A stretch of 64,000 nt of DNA from Streptomyces venezuelae (GTDB lineage Bacteria; Actinomycetota; Actinomycetes; Streptomycetales; Streptomycetaceae): NCBI RefSeq assembly GCF_008642335.1, contig NZ_CP029191.1, positions 2,542,001-2,606,000 on the forward strand, given 5' to 3'. Position 1 is the first letter of the stretch. The number at the start of each line of letters is the position of its first letter. Position numbers and translations under genes: made by a program. Under the pieces are notes generated by a model. That model did not search any database and was not told where the DNA came from. It saw only the letters and a program-made list of their open reading frames with translations. This document shows positions 26,913 to 36,578 of the stretch, one piece after another.

Positions 26913-26986
26913 GGGCCGCCTCCTGGATAGGGAAGATCAGTACGCTTCGCATGCTATCGGCCCGGCGACGCGGGGCCCGGGAGAGG

Positions 26987-29900
26987 TCACTCCCCGCCCG
27001 GCAGCTCCGGTGGCGTCTTCGCCGGGTTTTCCGCCAGCGCGGCCAGTGCTATCCGCACCGCCTCGTCCAACTGCGGGTCGCGGTTCGCCGCGTGGTCGTC
27101 CGGGGTGGTGATGACCTCCACGTCCGGGTCGACGCCGTGGTTCTCGACGCCCCAGCCCTCGCCCTCCAGCCAGAACGCGTACTTCGGCTGCGTCACCAGC
27201 GTCCCGTCGACCAGGTGGTAGCGGCTGTCGATGCCGATGACGCCACCCCACGTGCGGGTGCCGACCACGGGCCCGATGCCGAGCGCCCTGATCGCGGCGT
27301 TCACGATGTCGCCGTCGGAGCCGGAGAACTCGTTGGCGACGGCGACGACCGGGCCGCGCGGCGCGTCCGCCGGATAGCTCAGCGGGCGGGAGCCGCGAGG
27401 CAGGTCCCAGCCGACGACGCGGCGCGCCAGCTTCTCCACGACGAGCTGCGAGGTGTGCCCGCCGCGGTTCTCCCTGACGTCCACGACCAGGCCCTCGCGG
27501 GCGACCTCGACGCGCAGGTCGCGGTGGATCTGCGCCCAGCCCGGCGCCTGCATGTCCGGCACGTGAAGGTAGCCGAGGCGGCCGCCGGAGCGCTCGTGGA
27601 CGTACGCCCGGCGGTCGGCGACCCAGGCGTGGTAGCGCAGCGGCTCCTCGTCGTCGGTGGGGACGACCACGGCGTGCCGGGCGTCGCCGCCGCCCGACGG
27701 CGAGATCGTCAGCTCGACGGCCTTGCCCGCGGTGCCGACGAGCAGCGGGCCCGGCCCCACGACCGGGTCGACCGGCATGCCGTTGACCTCGATGACCGCG
27801 TCACCGGGGCGGACCGCCACGCCCGGCGCGGCGAGCGGCGACTGCGCGTCCGGGTCGGACGTCTCCGAGGGCAGGATGCGGGCGATGCGCCACAGTCCGT
27901 CCTCGCCGCGCGTCAGGTCCGCGCCGAGGAGCCCCTGCCGGTGCGCCCCGCCCCCGCCGCCGCGCGGGGTGACGTAGGCGTGCGAGGTGCCGAGTTCGCC
28001 GTGCACCTCCCACAGCAGGTCGACGAGGTCGTCGTGGGTGGCGACGCGGTCGAGGACGGGCCGGTACCGCTCCAGTACGCCGTCCCAGTCGACGCCGCCC
28101 ATGTCGGGCCGCCAGAAGTTGTCCCGCATGAGGCGGCCCGTCTCGGCGTACATCTGGCGCCACTCGGCGGCCGGGTCGACGGTGTGGCGGATGCGGGTGA
28201 GGTCGACGGTGATGTTCGACGGGCTGTCCTCGTCGCCGGAGGCGCGCCGGTCGCTGGGCACGACCTTCAGCTTGCCGTCGGTCCACAGCAGGATCCGCTT
28301 GCCGTCGCCGGTGACCGCGAAGTGGTCGGCGTCCGCGGACAGTTCCTCGACGCGGCGCTCCGCGAAGTCGTACCGCTCCAGTTCAGTCCTCGGCGCCGGG
28401 TCGTGCGGCGTGGCACGGGAGGCGCCGAGGACGCCGCGCACCGGGTGCCGGAGCCAGAGCAGGCCGTCCTTCGCGGCCCGCAGCGTGCTGTAGCGGGCGG
28501 CCTCGACGGGGAACGGCACGATGCGGTCGGCGAGCCCGTCGAAGTCGATGCGGGTGACGGGCGCGCCCTCGCTGTCGGGCGTCTCGGCGCCGTCCTGCGC
28601 GTCGAAGGGCCTGCCGTGGCGCTGCGGTCCGAAGGGGGACGGCGTGGTCGCGGCGAGCGTGATCAGGTACGGGCGTGAGCCGCCGACGAACGCGAGATCG
28701 AAGACGTGCGCGTCGTAGACCGGGTCGAAGGAGCGGGCGGAGAGGAACGCGAGGTGCTTGCCGTCGAGGGTGAACGCGGGCGCGTAGTCGCGGAAGCGCA
28801 GCGGCGTCGCCTCGGCCACCGACAGGTCGGCGGTGTTGGCGAGCTTGAGCTGCCGCAGGGGGCTCGGGCCGGGATGCGACCAGGCGAGCCATGCGGAGTC
28901 GGGCGAGAAGACGAGCCCGGTGGCCTCGCCGTCCTCGCTGCGGTCGACCTCGCGGACCTCGCCGCTCTCGCGCTCGACGAGCAGCACACGCCCGTCGTGC
29001 GAGGCGACGGCGGCACGGGAGCCGTCGGGGGCGACGGCGAGCCCGAGGACCCGGCCGAGCTGTCCCGCGGCGAGCCTGCGCGGGGTGGCGCCGGGCGCGG
29101 AGCCGGTGGCGGGCGCGAACTCCAGGGCCTCGTCGCCCTCGGCGTCCGTGACCCACACGACGTGCTCCTCGCCCTGCACGCGGAACGTACGCGGCAGCCG
29201 GGCGCGCACCCCGTGCTCGGCGGCGAGCGCGCGGGCGGGGCCCTCGCGGTGCGTGACCCAGTGGACGGAGCCGCGCACGGAGACGGCGCTGCCGCGTCCG
29301 GTGTGGTCGGGCGCGGCGGCACCGAACCAGCGGGCGGCGCTCACGGGGTGCGGCTGCAGGTCGGTGCGCTGGCCGCCGAGGCGCAGCTCGACGCGGCGGG
29401 GCTCGGCGTCCGACAGGTCGTCGAGGAGCCAGAGTTCACCCGCTGACATGTAGACGACGCGGGTGCCGTCGGTGGCCGCGTGGCGCGCGTAGAAGCCGTC
29501 GAGGGCGGTGTGCCGGCGCAGGTCGGAGCCGTCGGGCTGGGAGGAGTAGAGGGCGCCGACGCCTTCGTGGTCGGAGAGGAAGGCGATGCGCCCGCCGACG
29601 AGGAGCGGGTACTCGATGTTGCCGTCGAGCTCTTCGTGGACGCGTACGAAGCGGGGCTCTCCGTCCCCGGGAGCCGCGCCGCCCCCGTCACCCTCCGTGC
29701 GCCGGATCCACAGCTTGCCCGCGGTGCCGCCGCGGTACCGCTTCCACCAGGCGGCCTCGCGGCCCATCGGCGCGGAGAGCAACAGGACCTGCCCGTCGGG
29801 GCCGTGGGCGGCGTCGCCGACGGGTCCGTACGGCAGGGTGGCGGCGGGACCGCCGTCGAGCGGGACGGCCCGCGCCCAGCTGCGGCGCAGGGAGGCCTGT

Positions 29901-30232
29901 CCCGTCGCGCTGACGGCGAGGACCCGCCCGTCGGGTGTCCAGCCACGCACGGCGGTACGCCAACTCCCCCAGTACGTCAGCCTTTTGGAGGGGCCTCCGT
30001 CGACGGGGGCGATGTGCACCTCGGGGGCTCCGTCGCGCGTGGAGGTCCAGGCGACGGTCGTGCCGTCCGGGGATATGCGGGGATGGTTCACGGGCATGTT
30101 GTCGGCGCTGACCCGCCAGGCCCGGCCCCCGTCGAGGGGCGCGACCCAGACGTCGTCCTCTGCCGCGAACGTGAGCAACTCGCCGTGAACGTGCGGGAAC
30201 CGGAGATATGCGCGGTGCGCTGCCTCTGTCAC
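26987..30232 (-). CDS. Tricorn protease homologue (S41 family)
   Basis: A giant peptidase of 1,081 residues that acts on oligopeptides downstream of the proteasome. Two beta-propellers fill residues 1 to about 660 (repeats such as PRISPDGTTVAW), followed by the helical C1 domain with HGELGTSHAYV, a PDZ domain (about 770-860) and the C2 domain with the nucleophile Ser in ANEFSGSDGD. The GTG at 30232 was chosen because a TAGGCT -10 element lies seven bases upstream and no Shine-Dalgarno is seen; an upstream in-frame ATG at 30259 is the alternative. Confidence 0.93.
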   Translation of the reverse strand: MTEAAHRAYLRFPHVHGELLTFAAEDDVWVAPLDGGRAWRVSADNMPVNHPRISPDGTTVAWTSTRDGAPEVHIAPVDGGPSKRLTYWGSWRTAVRGWTPDGRVLAVSATGQASLRRSWARAVPLDGGPAATLPYGPVGDAAHGPDGQVLLLSAPMGREAAWWKRYRGGTAGKLWIRRTEGDGGGAAPGDGEPRFVRVHEELDGNIEYPLLVGGRIAFLSDHEGVGALYSSQPDGSDLRRHTALDGFYARHAATDGTRVVYMSAGELWLLDDLSDAEPRRVELRLGGQRTDLQPHPVSAARWFGAAAPDHTGRGSAVSVRGSVHWVTHREGPARALAAEHGVRARLPRTFRVQGEEHVVWVTDAEGDEALEFAPATGSAPGATPRRLAAGQLGRVLGLAVAPDGSRAAVASHDGRVLLVERESGEVREVDRSEDGEATGLVFSPDSAWLAWSHPGPSPLRQLKLANTADLSVAEATPLRFRDYAPAFTLDGKHLAFLSARSFDPVYDAHVFDLAFVGGSRPYLITLAATTPSPFGPQRHGRPFDAQDGAETPDSEGAPVTRIDFDGLADRIVPFPVEAARYSTLRAAKDGLLWLRHPVRGVLGASRATPHDPAPRTELERYDFAERRVEELSADADHFAVTGDGKRILLWTDGKLKVVPSDRRASGDEDSPSNITVDLTRIRHTVDPAAEWRQMYAETGRLMRDNFWRPDMGGVDWDGVLERYRPVLDRVATHDDLVDLLWEVHGELGTSHAYVTPRGGGGGAHRQGLLGADLTRGEDGLWRIARILPSETSDPDAQSPLAAPGVAVRPGDAVIEVNGMPVDPVVGPGPLLVGTAGKAVELTISPSGGGDARHAVVVPTDDEEPLRYHAWVADRRAYVHERSGGRLGYLHVPDMQAPGWAQIHRDLRVEVAREGLVVDVRENRGGHTSQLVVEKLARRVVGWDLPRGSRPLSYPADAPRGPVVAVANEFSGSDGDIVNAAIRALGIGPVVGTRTWGGVIGIDSRYHLVDGTLVTQPKYAFWLEGEGWGVENHGVDPDVEVITTPDDHAANRDPQLDEAVRIALAALAENPAKTPPELPGGE

Positions 30233-30239
30233 ACCGACC

Positions 30240-30245
30240 AGCCTA
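30240..30245 (-). promoter_or_regulatory. Putative -10 of the tricorn gene
   Basis: TAGGCT, seven bases before the GTG start codon on the minus strand; the -35 (TGTCGG, 18 bases upstream) is poor. Confidence 0.4.
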
Positions 30246-30277
30246 GGCAGGCACCGCACGCGCCGACAGGGGGACGA

Positions 30278-30892
30278 TCATTTCCCGGGCACGCAGTCGC
30301 AGGTCGGCTGGGGTGGCGGCGGGTCCGCGGTCACCGTCACGGTGACGGTGGGGGTGGGCGCGGGGTCGGGCTCCTGGTGGGTGGGCGGGGTGGAGGGCTG
30401 ATCGCCCCCGCCGCCCCCGCCGCTCCCGCCGTCCCCGTCGCCGTCCCCGTCGCCCGCGTCGCAGTTCCCCAGCACATCGACGCGGAACCACTGCTCGCCG
30501 CCGACCTTGGCGGTGAGGTTGCCGCGTACGCAGGCCCCGTCGACGACGGAACTCACCCGGCCCTTGACCGAGATGTCCGTACCGTCGTCGGTCTCGCCCT
30601 GACAGTCCACCTCGATCACGGACTCCGTAGGGCCGGACCCGTTCTTCGGCGTGACCTTGTCCGCGAAGCCGGCCGTGCAGCTCAGCCAGGACACGTCGGC
30701 CCCCTGCCGCTCCAGCTCCTTGGTCCCCGCCTCGTCCACCGTGAGCGCGACCGCGGAGGTGTTCATCCCGCCGTTCACGGGATCGCACGCGGTGACTCCC
30801 AGCGCGGCGGCGCCCACGAGCCCGACGGCGTACAGGATCGTCGTACGCCGTGTCCCCGACACCCGGCCGCGTAACCGCCTCAATGCCCCCAT
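30278..30892 (-). CDS. Secreted lipoprotein of unknown function
   Basis: A 204-residue protein with a basic N-terminus (MGALRRLRGRVSG), a hydrophobic core and a lipobox-like VTAC, so Cys at about 36 would be lipidated. The middle part has four further cysteines that could form disulfides. It ends with a Gly/Asp stretch, a Pro/Thr-rich tail and a CDC motif. The family is not recognised. The ATG at 30892 was chosen over a GTG eight codons upstream; neither has a clear ribosome-binding site. Confidence 0.75.
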   Translation of the reverse strand: MGALRRLRGRVSGTRRTTILYAVGLVGAAALGVTACDPVNGGMNTSAVALTVDEAGTKELERQGADVSWLSCTAGFADKVTPKNGSGPTESVIEVDCQGETDDGTDISVKGRVSSVVDGACVRGNLTAKVGGEQWFRVDVLGNCDAGDGDGDGDGGSGGGGGGDQPSTPPTHQEPDPAPTPTVTVTVTADPPPPQPTCDCVPGK

Positions 30893-30946
30893 GGGCGGCA
30901 GAGTGCCACCGCGCACGCCGGTGCGGTAGACCGCTTGCGGCCATGC

Positions 30947-31339
30947 TCAGGTGCGCAGCAGCAGCCACTCCTGCAACTCCACCAGGTTGCCCTCGGGATC
31001 CTTGAGGTGGGCGACGCGCATGCGCTCCGTCATGGGCGCGGGCCCGTGCGCGAGGACGGCTCCGCGTCCGACGATCTCCGCGCAGTACGCGTCCAGGTCG
31101 TCGACCCTGAGCACCACCAGTGAGCGGTGCCCGGTCGCCGCGTCGGCCAGCTCGCCGAGCAGCCCGGCCATCATCGCGCGGTCCTGCAGCGCGATGCCCG
31201 CCGAGCCGACGGCGAACCCGAACTTCTCGTACGGTCCGTCCTCGGCGCCCGACTGGGGCTTGAGGCCCAGCACTTCGCCGTAGAAGCGGTAGCAGGCGGG
31301 AAAGTCCGCGACGAGCAGACGCACCTGAGCGAGTTCCAA
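30947..31339 (-). CDS. VOC (glyoxalase/bleomycin resistance) family protein
   Basis: A 130-residue protein made of two beta-alpha-beta-beta-beta units, with the family hallmarks VRLLVADFPACYRFYGEVLGL and the C-terminal LKDPEGNLVELQEW. The likely metal ligand Glu is in the last motif. The start is a TTG at 31339 with GGGGGA just upstream. It begins 21 bases after the rsmE stop, so it is probably the last gene of the nitronate monooxygenase-rsmE operon. The substrate is unknown. Confidence 0.85.
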   Translation of the reverse strand: MELAQVRLLVADFPACYRFYGEVLGLKPQSGAEDGPYEKFGFAVGSAGIALQDRAMMAGLLGELADAATGHRSLVVLRVDDLDAYCAEIVGRGAVLAHGPAPMTERMRVAHLKDPEGNLVELQEWLLLRT

Positions 31340-31360
31340 CGCATCCCCCGTGGGGTTCGG

Positions 31361-32104
31361 TCAGGACCAGCGGCCGGTGCGCCCGAGGAGGAGCGCGGTC
31401 GCCGCGGTCCCGGCGGTCGACGTGCGCAACACGCTACGCCCGAGCCGGTACGGCTTCGCGCCCGACTCGGCGAACACCGCCAGCTCCTCCGGGGACACGC
31501 CCCCTTCGGGCCCGACCACCAGCACGATGTGCCCGGCCGCGGGGAGTTCCGCCGTGGCCAGCGGGTCGCTGCTGCCCTCCTCGTGCAGGACGGCCGCGAA
31601 GTCGGCGTCCGCGAGGAGCGCGGCGACCTGCTTGGTCGACGCGGCGTCGGCGACCTCGGGGAAGCGGACCCGGCGCGACTGCTTGCCCGCCTCGCGCGCG
31701 GTGGCCCGCCACTTGGCGAGGGCCTTCAGGCCGCGCTCACCCTTCCACTGCGTGATGCAGCGCGACGCGGTCCACGGCACGACGGCGTCGACGCCGGTCT
31801 CCGTCATGGTCTCCACGGCGAGCTCGCCGCGGTCGCCCTTGGGCAGGGCCTGTACGACGGTGATGCGGGGCGACTCCGCGGGCTCCTCGGCGACGGAGTC
31901 CATGTGGACGATCAGCCGGTCCTTGCCCTCGGTGTCCACGACCACGCACTCCGCCCAGCGCCCGGCGCCGTCGGTCAGGACGACGTCCTCACCGGCGCGC
32001 AGCCGCTTCACGGAGACGGCGTGCCGCCCCTCGGGTCCGTCGAGCACATAGCGCCCGCCGCCGCCCGCGTCGAAGTGCTCGACGACGAAAACCGGTGCGG
32101 TCAT
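31361..32104 (-). CDS. rsmE: 16S rRNA m3U1498 methyltransferase RsmE
   Basis: A SPOUT methyltransferase of 247 residues that methylates U1498 in the ribosome decoding centre. The N-terminal PUA-like part (1-75) precedes the knotted SAM-binding domain with VLVVGPEGGVSPEE and the terminal LGRSVLRTSTAGTAA motif. Its ATG overlaps the stop of the upstream nitronate monooxygenase gene (ATGA). Confidence 0.94.
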   Translation of the reverse strand: MTAPVFVVEHFDAGGGGRYVLDGPEGRHAVSVKRLRAGEDVVLTDGAGRWAECVVVDTEGKDRLIVHMDSVAEEPAESPRITVVQALPKGDRGELAVETMTETGVDAVVPWTASRCITQWKGERGLKALAKWRATAREAGKQSRRVRFPEVADAASTKQVAALLADADFAAVLHEEGSSDPLATAELPAAGHIVLVVGPEGGVSPEELAVFAESGAKPYRLGRSVLRTSTAGTAATALLLGRTGRWS

Positions 32105-33180
32105 ACGGCACCCTCCGCGTCCGACGCGGCCTGCGCCCTGGCCTCGGCGAGTTCGGCCGCGAGGACCTCGACGAGCTGTCCCGCGGGCAGCTCGCGGGCG
32201 AGCCGGTGACCCTGCCCGGCCCAGAGGGCCATGGCCTGCGCGTCCCCCGCCTTCGCCGCGGCCTTGCGCAGGGCGCTGGTGAGGTGGTGGACCTGCGGGT
32301 AGGCGGCGGGGGCGTACGGGCCGTGCTCCCGCATGAACCGGTTGACGAGGCCGCGCGCGGGACGCCCGGAGAACGCGCGGGTCAGCTCGGTCCGTACGAA
32401 GAGCGGATTGGTCATGGCCTGCTTGTGCAGCGGGTTGGCGCCCGACTCGGGGGTCACGAGGAAGGCGGTGCCGAGCTGCGCGGCGTCGGCGCCCGCGGCG
32501 AGCACGGCGGCGATCTGCGCGCCGCGCATGAGCCCGCCCGCGGCGACGATGGGGATCTGCGCGGTCTCACGCACCTGCGTGATGAGTGAGAGCAACCCGA
32601 TCCCGGCCCCATCGGCCTCCGGGTTGTCCTTGTGCGTCCCTTGGTGCCCGCCGGCCTCGATGCCCTGCACGCACACGGCGTCGGCGCCCGCCCACTGGGC
32701 GGTCTGCGCCTCCTCCGCGGTGGTGACGGTGACGACGGTCAGGGTGTTGACGCGGGCGAAGGCGTCGAGGACGTCACGGGTGGGGCAGCCGAAGGTGAAG
32801 GAGACGAGCGGCACGGGGTCGTCGAGCAGGATCGCCAGCTTGGCGTCGTACCCGTCGTCGCGCCCGCTCTCCGGGTCGCCGAGCTCCGTCTCGTACCAGG
32901 TGGCCTCGCCGGCGAGCTGGTTGCGGTAGACCTCGACGGCCGCGGCGTCCGCGGTGTCGGGCTGCGGCATGAACAGGTTGACGCCGAAGGGGCGCGAGGT
33001 GAGCCCCCGCAGCTGTTTGATCTCCTGGTACATCCCGTCGGCGGTCTTGTACCCGGCGGCGAGAAACCCGAGCCCGCCGGCCTCGGCGACGGCCCCGGCC
33101 AGCGCGGGCCCGGAGGCGCCGCCCGCCATGGGGGCCTGCACGATCGGGAGACGACAGAGCTCGGTCAGTGCGGAGGACAT
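32101..33180 (-). CDS. Nitronate monooxygenase (2-nitropropane dioxygenase family)
   Basis: An FMN-dependent TIM-barrel enzyme of 359 residues that detoxifies alkyl nitronates. Family motifs are IVQAPMAGG at the N-terminus, GADAVCVQGIEAGGHQG (catalytic His region), IPIVAAGGLMRGAQIAAVLAAGADAAQLGTAFL for phosphate binding. The ATG at 33180 follows an upstream in-frame extension that is not conserved in this family. It leads a three-gene operon with rsmE and the VOC gene. Confidence 0.9.
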   Translation of the reverse strand: MSSALTELCRLPIVQAPMAGGASGPALAGAVAEAGGLGFLAAGYKTADGMYQEIKQLRGLTSRPFGVNLFMPQPDTADAAAVEVYRNQLAGEATWYETELGDPESGRDDGYDAKLAILLDDPVPLVSFTFGCPTRDVLDAFARVNTLTVVTVTTAEEAQTAQWAGADAVCVQGIEAGGHQGTHKDNPEADGAGIGLLSLITQVRETAQIPIVAAGGLMRGAQIAAVLAAGADAAQLGTAFLVTPESGANPLHKQAMTNPLFVRTELTRAFSGRPARGLVNRFMREHGPYAPAAYPQVHHLTSALRKAAAKAGDAQAMALWAGQGHRLARELPAGQLVEVLAAELAEARAQAASDAEGAV

Positions 33181-33296
33181 GACGGCATCGTGCCACGGTC
33201 CTCTTCCCGTACCGAATCGCGCGCCCCGCACCGGCGTACGCCGCCCCGTCTGCCCCCTGCCCGCCGTCCGGCGGCTGCGGGCCGTCCCGGGTTGCT

Positions 33297-33437
33297 CGCG
33301 CAGTTCCCCGCGCCCCTTGAAGGCCCGTCCCGGGCCCCTTCAAGGGCGCGGGACGGGGTGTCTCGAGGGGCGCGGCGCGGGGGGTGTCTTTAGGGGCGCG
33401 GGGAACTGCGCGACCAGCCCCCACGCACCCGCAGGCA
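33297..33437. repeat. Dispersed repeat in inverted arrangement (copies B and C)
   Basis: The 283-base gap downstream of dnaJ has no gene. It contains 21-base perfect inverted copies of the core repeat (33297-33317 and 33392-33412, reading AGGGGCGCGGGGAACTGCGC), with the right-hand copy extending to ACGCACCCGCAG. Between them lies a second strong hairpin, CCCTTGAAGG with CCTTCAAGGG. It probably terminates dnaJ transcription and may be the footprint of a mobile or recombinogenic element. Confidence 0.65.
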
Positions 33438-33463
33438 ACGAACAACGCGCCCCGCTCAAGGCG

Positions 33464-34603
33464 CTACCGCCCGTTGAACGCGTCCTTCAAACGGGAGAAC
33501 AGCCCCTGCTGACCGGGCTGGAACTGCCCCGTCGGCCGTTCCTCCCCGCGCAACTGCGCAAGCTCCCGCAGCAACCGCTCCTGCTCGGGATCGAGCTTCG
33601 TCGGCGTGAGGACCTCGACGTGCACGATGAGGTCACCGCGACCGCCGCCCCGCAGATGCGTGATGCCGCGCCCGTGCAGCGGGACGGACTGCCCCGACTG
33701 CGTGCCGGGACGGATGTCGATCTCCTCCAGGCCGTCGAGCGTCTCCAGCGGCACCTTCGTGCCGAGGGCCGCTGCGGTCATGGGGATCGTCACCGTGCAG
33801 TGCAGGTCGTCGCCGCGCCGCTGGAAGACGGCGTGCGGCAGCTCGTGGATCTCCACGTACAGGTCACCGGCGGGGCCGCCGCCGGGGCCGACCTCGCCCT
33901 CGCCCGCGAGCTGGATCCGCGTGCCGTTGTCGACACCGGCCGGAATCTTGACCGTCAGGGTCCGCCGCGAGCGGATCCGTCCGTCGCCCGCGCACTCGGG
34001 GCACGGCGTCGGCACGACCGTCCCGAAGCCCTGGCACTGCGGGCAGGGCCGGGACGTCATGACCTGGCCGAGGAAGGACCGCGTGACCTGGGACACCTCA
34101 CCGCGACCGCGGCACATGTCACAGGTCTGCGCGGACGTCCCCGGCGCGGCACCCTCACCGCTACAGGTCGTACAGACGACAGCCGTGTCGACCTGGATGT
34201 CCTTGGTCGTCCCGAAGGCGGCCTCTTCGAGGTCGATCTCCAGACGGATCATGGCGTCCTGGCCGCGACGCGTGCGCGAGCGCGGCCCGCGCTGCGACGC
34301 CGTCCCGAAGAACGCGTCCATGATGTCGGAGAAGTTGCCGAAGCCGCCGGCGCCGAAGCCACCCGCGCCTCCGCCACCGCCCGCCTGGGACAGCGGGTCG
34401 CCGCCGAGGTCGTAGACCTGCTTCTTCTGCGGGTCCGACAACACCTCGTACGCGGCGTTGATCTCCTTGAAGCGCTCCTGAGTCTTCGGGTCCGGATTCA
34501 CATCCGGGTGAAGCTCACGCGCCAGCCTCCGGAAGGCCTTCTTGATCTCGTCCTGGGAAGCGTCGCGGCGCACGCCGAGTACGGCGTAGTAGTCCGTGGC
34601 CAC
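33464..34603 (-). CDS. dnaJ: Chaperone protein DnaJ
   Basis: A full-length type I DnaJ co-chaperone of 379 residues. The J-domain has the HPD motif (about 32-34); a Gly-rich linker (about 72-90) leads to four zinc-binding CxxCxGxG-type motifs (about 143-205: CTTCSGEG, CDMCRGRG, CPQCQGFG, CPECAGDG) and the C-terminal substrate-binding domains. Its GTG directly abuts the hrcA stop codon, so the two are one transcript controlled by the upstream CIRCE element. Streptomyces carry a second dnaJ in the dnaK operon. Confidence 0.96.
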   Translation of the reverse strand: MATDYYAVLGVRRDASQDEIKKAFRRLARELHPDVNPDPKTQERFKEINAAYEVLSDPQKKQVYDLGGDPLSQAGGGGGAGGFGAGGFGNFSDIMDAFFGTASQRGPRSRTRRGQDAMIRLEIDLEEAAFGTTKDIQVDTAVVCTTCSGEGAAPGTSAQTCDMCRGRGEVSQVTRSFLGQVMTSRPCPQCQGFGTVVPTPCPECAGDGRIRSRRTLTVKIPAGVDNGTRIQLAGEGEVGPGGGPAGDLYVEIHELPHAVFQRRGDDLHCTVTIPMTAAALGTKVPLETLDGLEEIDIRPGTQSGQSVPLHGRGITHLRGGGRGDLIVHVEVLTPTKLDPEQERLLRELAQLRGEERPTGQFQPGQQGLFSRLKDAFNGR

Positions 34604-35620
34604 TTACGACTCCGCCAGGATCTGTCCGACGTAACGTGCCACTGCGCGTACTGCTCCCATCGTTCCCGGATAGTCCATGCGGGTCGGTCCGACCACGCCG
34701 AGTTTGGCGACTGCCTCGCTGCCCGAACCGTAGCCGACCGAGACCACGGACGTGGAGCTGAGCCCCTCATGGGCGTTCTCGTGACCGATCCGTACGGCCA
34801 TGCCCGAATCCTGCACTTCCCCAAGCAACTTGAGGAGCACGACCTGCTCCTCGAGGGCTTCGAGAACGGGCCGGATGGTGAGGGGAAAGTCATGTCCGAA
34901 GCGGGTGAGATTGGCGGTGCCGCCGATCATCAGCCGCTCCTCCGTCTCCTCCACGAGCGTCTCGAGGAGGGTGGACAGGACCGTCGCGACGGTGCCGCGG
35001 TCCTCGGCCTCGAAGGCCTCGGGCAGGTCCTGCACCAACTGTGGCACATCCGCGAAGCGCCGCCCCGCGACCCTGCTGTTCAGCCGGGCCCGCAGGTCCG
35101 CGAGCGCGGTCTCGCCGAACGGCGCGGGGCAGTCGATCATGCGCTGCTCGACCCGGCCCGTGTCCGTGATCAGTACGAGCATCAGCCGGGCGGGGGCCAG
35201 CGAGAGCAGCTCCACGTGCCGCACCGTCGACCGCGTGAGCGACGGGTACTGCACGACGGCGACCTGCCGGGTGAGCTGCGCGAGCAGCCGCACCGTGCGC
35301 CCCACGACGTCGTCGAGGTCGACGGCGCCGTCGAGGAAGTTCTGGATGGCGCGGCGCTCGGGCGCCGTCATCGGCTTGACGCCCGCGAGCTTGTCGACGA
35401 AGAGGCGGTAGCCCTTGTCGGTCGGGATGCGCCCCGCGCTGGTGTGCGGCTGGGCGATGAACCCTTCCTCCTCCAGCACCGCCATGTCGTTGCGGACGGT
35501 GGCCGGGGAAACCCCCAGACGGTGTCGCTCGGTGAGCGCCTTGGAGCCGACGGGCTCCTCCGTCCCCACGTAGTCATGGACGATGGCGCGCAGCACTTCG
35601 AGCCTGCGTTCACTGAGCAT
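34604..35620 (-). CDS. hrcA: Heat-inducible transcription repressor HrcA
   Basis: The CIRCE-binding repressor of heat-shock genes, 338 residues. A winged-helix domain (about 1-80, [30 protein letters not shown]) precedes a GAF-like dimerisation domain. Refolding by GroEL is known to keep it active. The ATG at 35620 has GGAGG eight bases upstream. A perfect CIRCE lies 65 bases before the start, so the hrcA-dnaJ operon is autoregulated. Confidence 0.97.
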   Translation of the reverse strand: MLSERRLEVLRAIVHDYVGTEEPVGSKALTERHRLGVSPATVRNDMAVLEEEGFIAQPHTSAGRIPTDKGYRLFVDKLAGVKPMTAPERRAIQNFLDGAVDLDDVVGRTVRLLAQLTRQVAVVQYPSLTRSTVRHVELLSLAPARLMLVLITDTGRVEQRMIDCPAPFGETALADLRARLNSRVAGRRFADVPQLVQDLPEAFEAEDRGTVATVLSTLLETLVEETEERLMIGGTANLTRFGHDFPLTIRPVLEALEEQVVLLKLLGEVQDSGMAVRIGHENAHEGLSSTSVVSVGYGSGSEAVAKLGVVGPTRMDYPGTMGAVRAVARYVGQILAES

Positions 35621-35684
35621 CGCGCACACCTCCAGCTGTCTCCGTCGTTCACGACGGGCCCCGGCATCCCCCGAGCCCCCTCGC

Positions 35685-35711
35685 CTGGCACTCCCCGCGG
35701 GCGAGTGCCAG
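35685..35711. promoter_or_regulatory. CIRCE operator
   Basis: CTGGCACTC-N9-GAGTGCCAG, a perfect inverted repeat matching the HrcA binding site. A TACACT -10-like element (35726-35731, minus strand) lies just upstream, so the operator covers the first transcribed bases of hrcA-dnaJ. Confidence 0.93.
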
Positions 35712-35799
35712 CACTTCAAAAGGTCAGTGTACGGCCGTCGGGTACGGACCCGGCAAGACGCGGGCTGCCGAACACCGCGCGTACGGATAGCGTCACCGT

Positions 35800-36543
35800 A
35801 TGAACGTGACGCCGGCATGGGAAGCGGCGGGCTGGGAGCGGCTCGCACCGCGGGTGGGACGGTGCCGCCTGCCCGTCTGGGACTGCACGGCGGGCCTCGT
35901 CGTCGGCGACGACGCGGCCCTGATGATCGAGGCGGGCTCGAGCCTGGCGGAGGGCGCCGCGCTGCGCACGCAGGCCCGGCGGATCCTGGGCGGCGACCGC
36001 AGGGTCACCCACCTCGCGCTGACGCACCCGCACTTCGACCACGTCCTCGGGGCGGCGGCGTTCGCGGGCGTCGAGGTGTACGGCGCGGTGGGCATCGACA
36101 CGGTCTTCGCCGCGGGCCGCGACGAGCTGCGCGAGGACGCGGTGCGGCACGACCTGGACCCGGACGCGGCGGCGGAGGCGGCCGACCTCCTGGTCCGCCC
36201 GCACCATCTGGTGTGCGGGGAGTGGACGCTCGACCTGGGCGGCGGCGTGCAGGTGCTGCTCGCCAACATCGGGCCCGGCCACTCCGGCCACGACCTCGTG
36301 GTCCTGGTGCCCGGCACCGGGGGCGGCCGGGAGGTCGTCTTCTGCGGCGACCTGGTGGAGGAGTCGGGCGAGCCGCAGGCGGGCCCGGACGCGGCGCCGA
36401 ACCACTGGCCCGCGGCGCTGGACCGCCTCCTGGACCTGGGCGGCGAGGACGCGCTGTACGTACCCGGGCACGGCGCGACGGTAGATGCGGCTTTTGTCCG
36501 CGCCCAACGCGCCACACTGGCAACCCGCTTCGGCGTGTCGTGA
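35800..36543 (+). CDS. Metallo-beta-lactamase-fold hydrolase
   Basis: A 247-residue hydrolase of unknown substrate. The metal motif [11 protein letters not shown], the second His in [10 protein letters not shown], the FCGDLVEE Asp and the PGHGA His together form a full dinuclear site. No signal peptide is seen. TAGCGT lies six bases before the ATG, with CTGCCG 17 bases further up, so the message is probably leaderless. It is divergent from hrcA but has no obvious heat-shock link. Confidence 0.88.
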   Translation: MNVTPAWEAAGWERLAPRVGRCRLPVWDCTAGLVVGDDAALMIEAGSSLAEGAALRTQARRILGGDRRVTHLALTHPHFDHVLGAAAFAGVEVYGAVGIDTVFAAGRDELREDAVRHDLDPDAAAEAADLLVRPHHLVCGEWTLDLGGGVQVLLANIGPGHSGHDLVVLVPGTGGGREVVFCGDLVEESGEPQAGPDAAPNHWPAALDRLLDLGGEDALYVPGHGATVDAAFVRAQRATLATRFGVS

Positions 36544-36578
36544 CGCGTGACGCCGCCGCTCTTCCTATCGTCACGAGA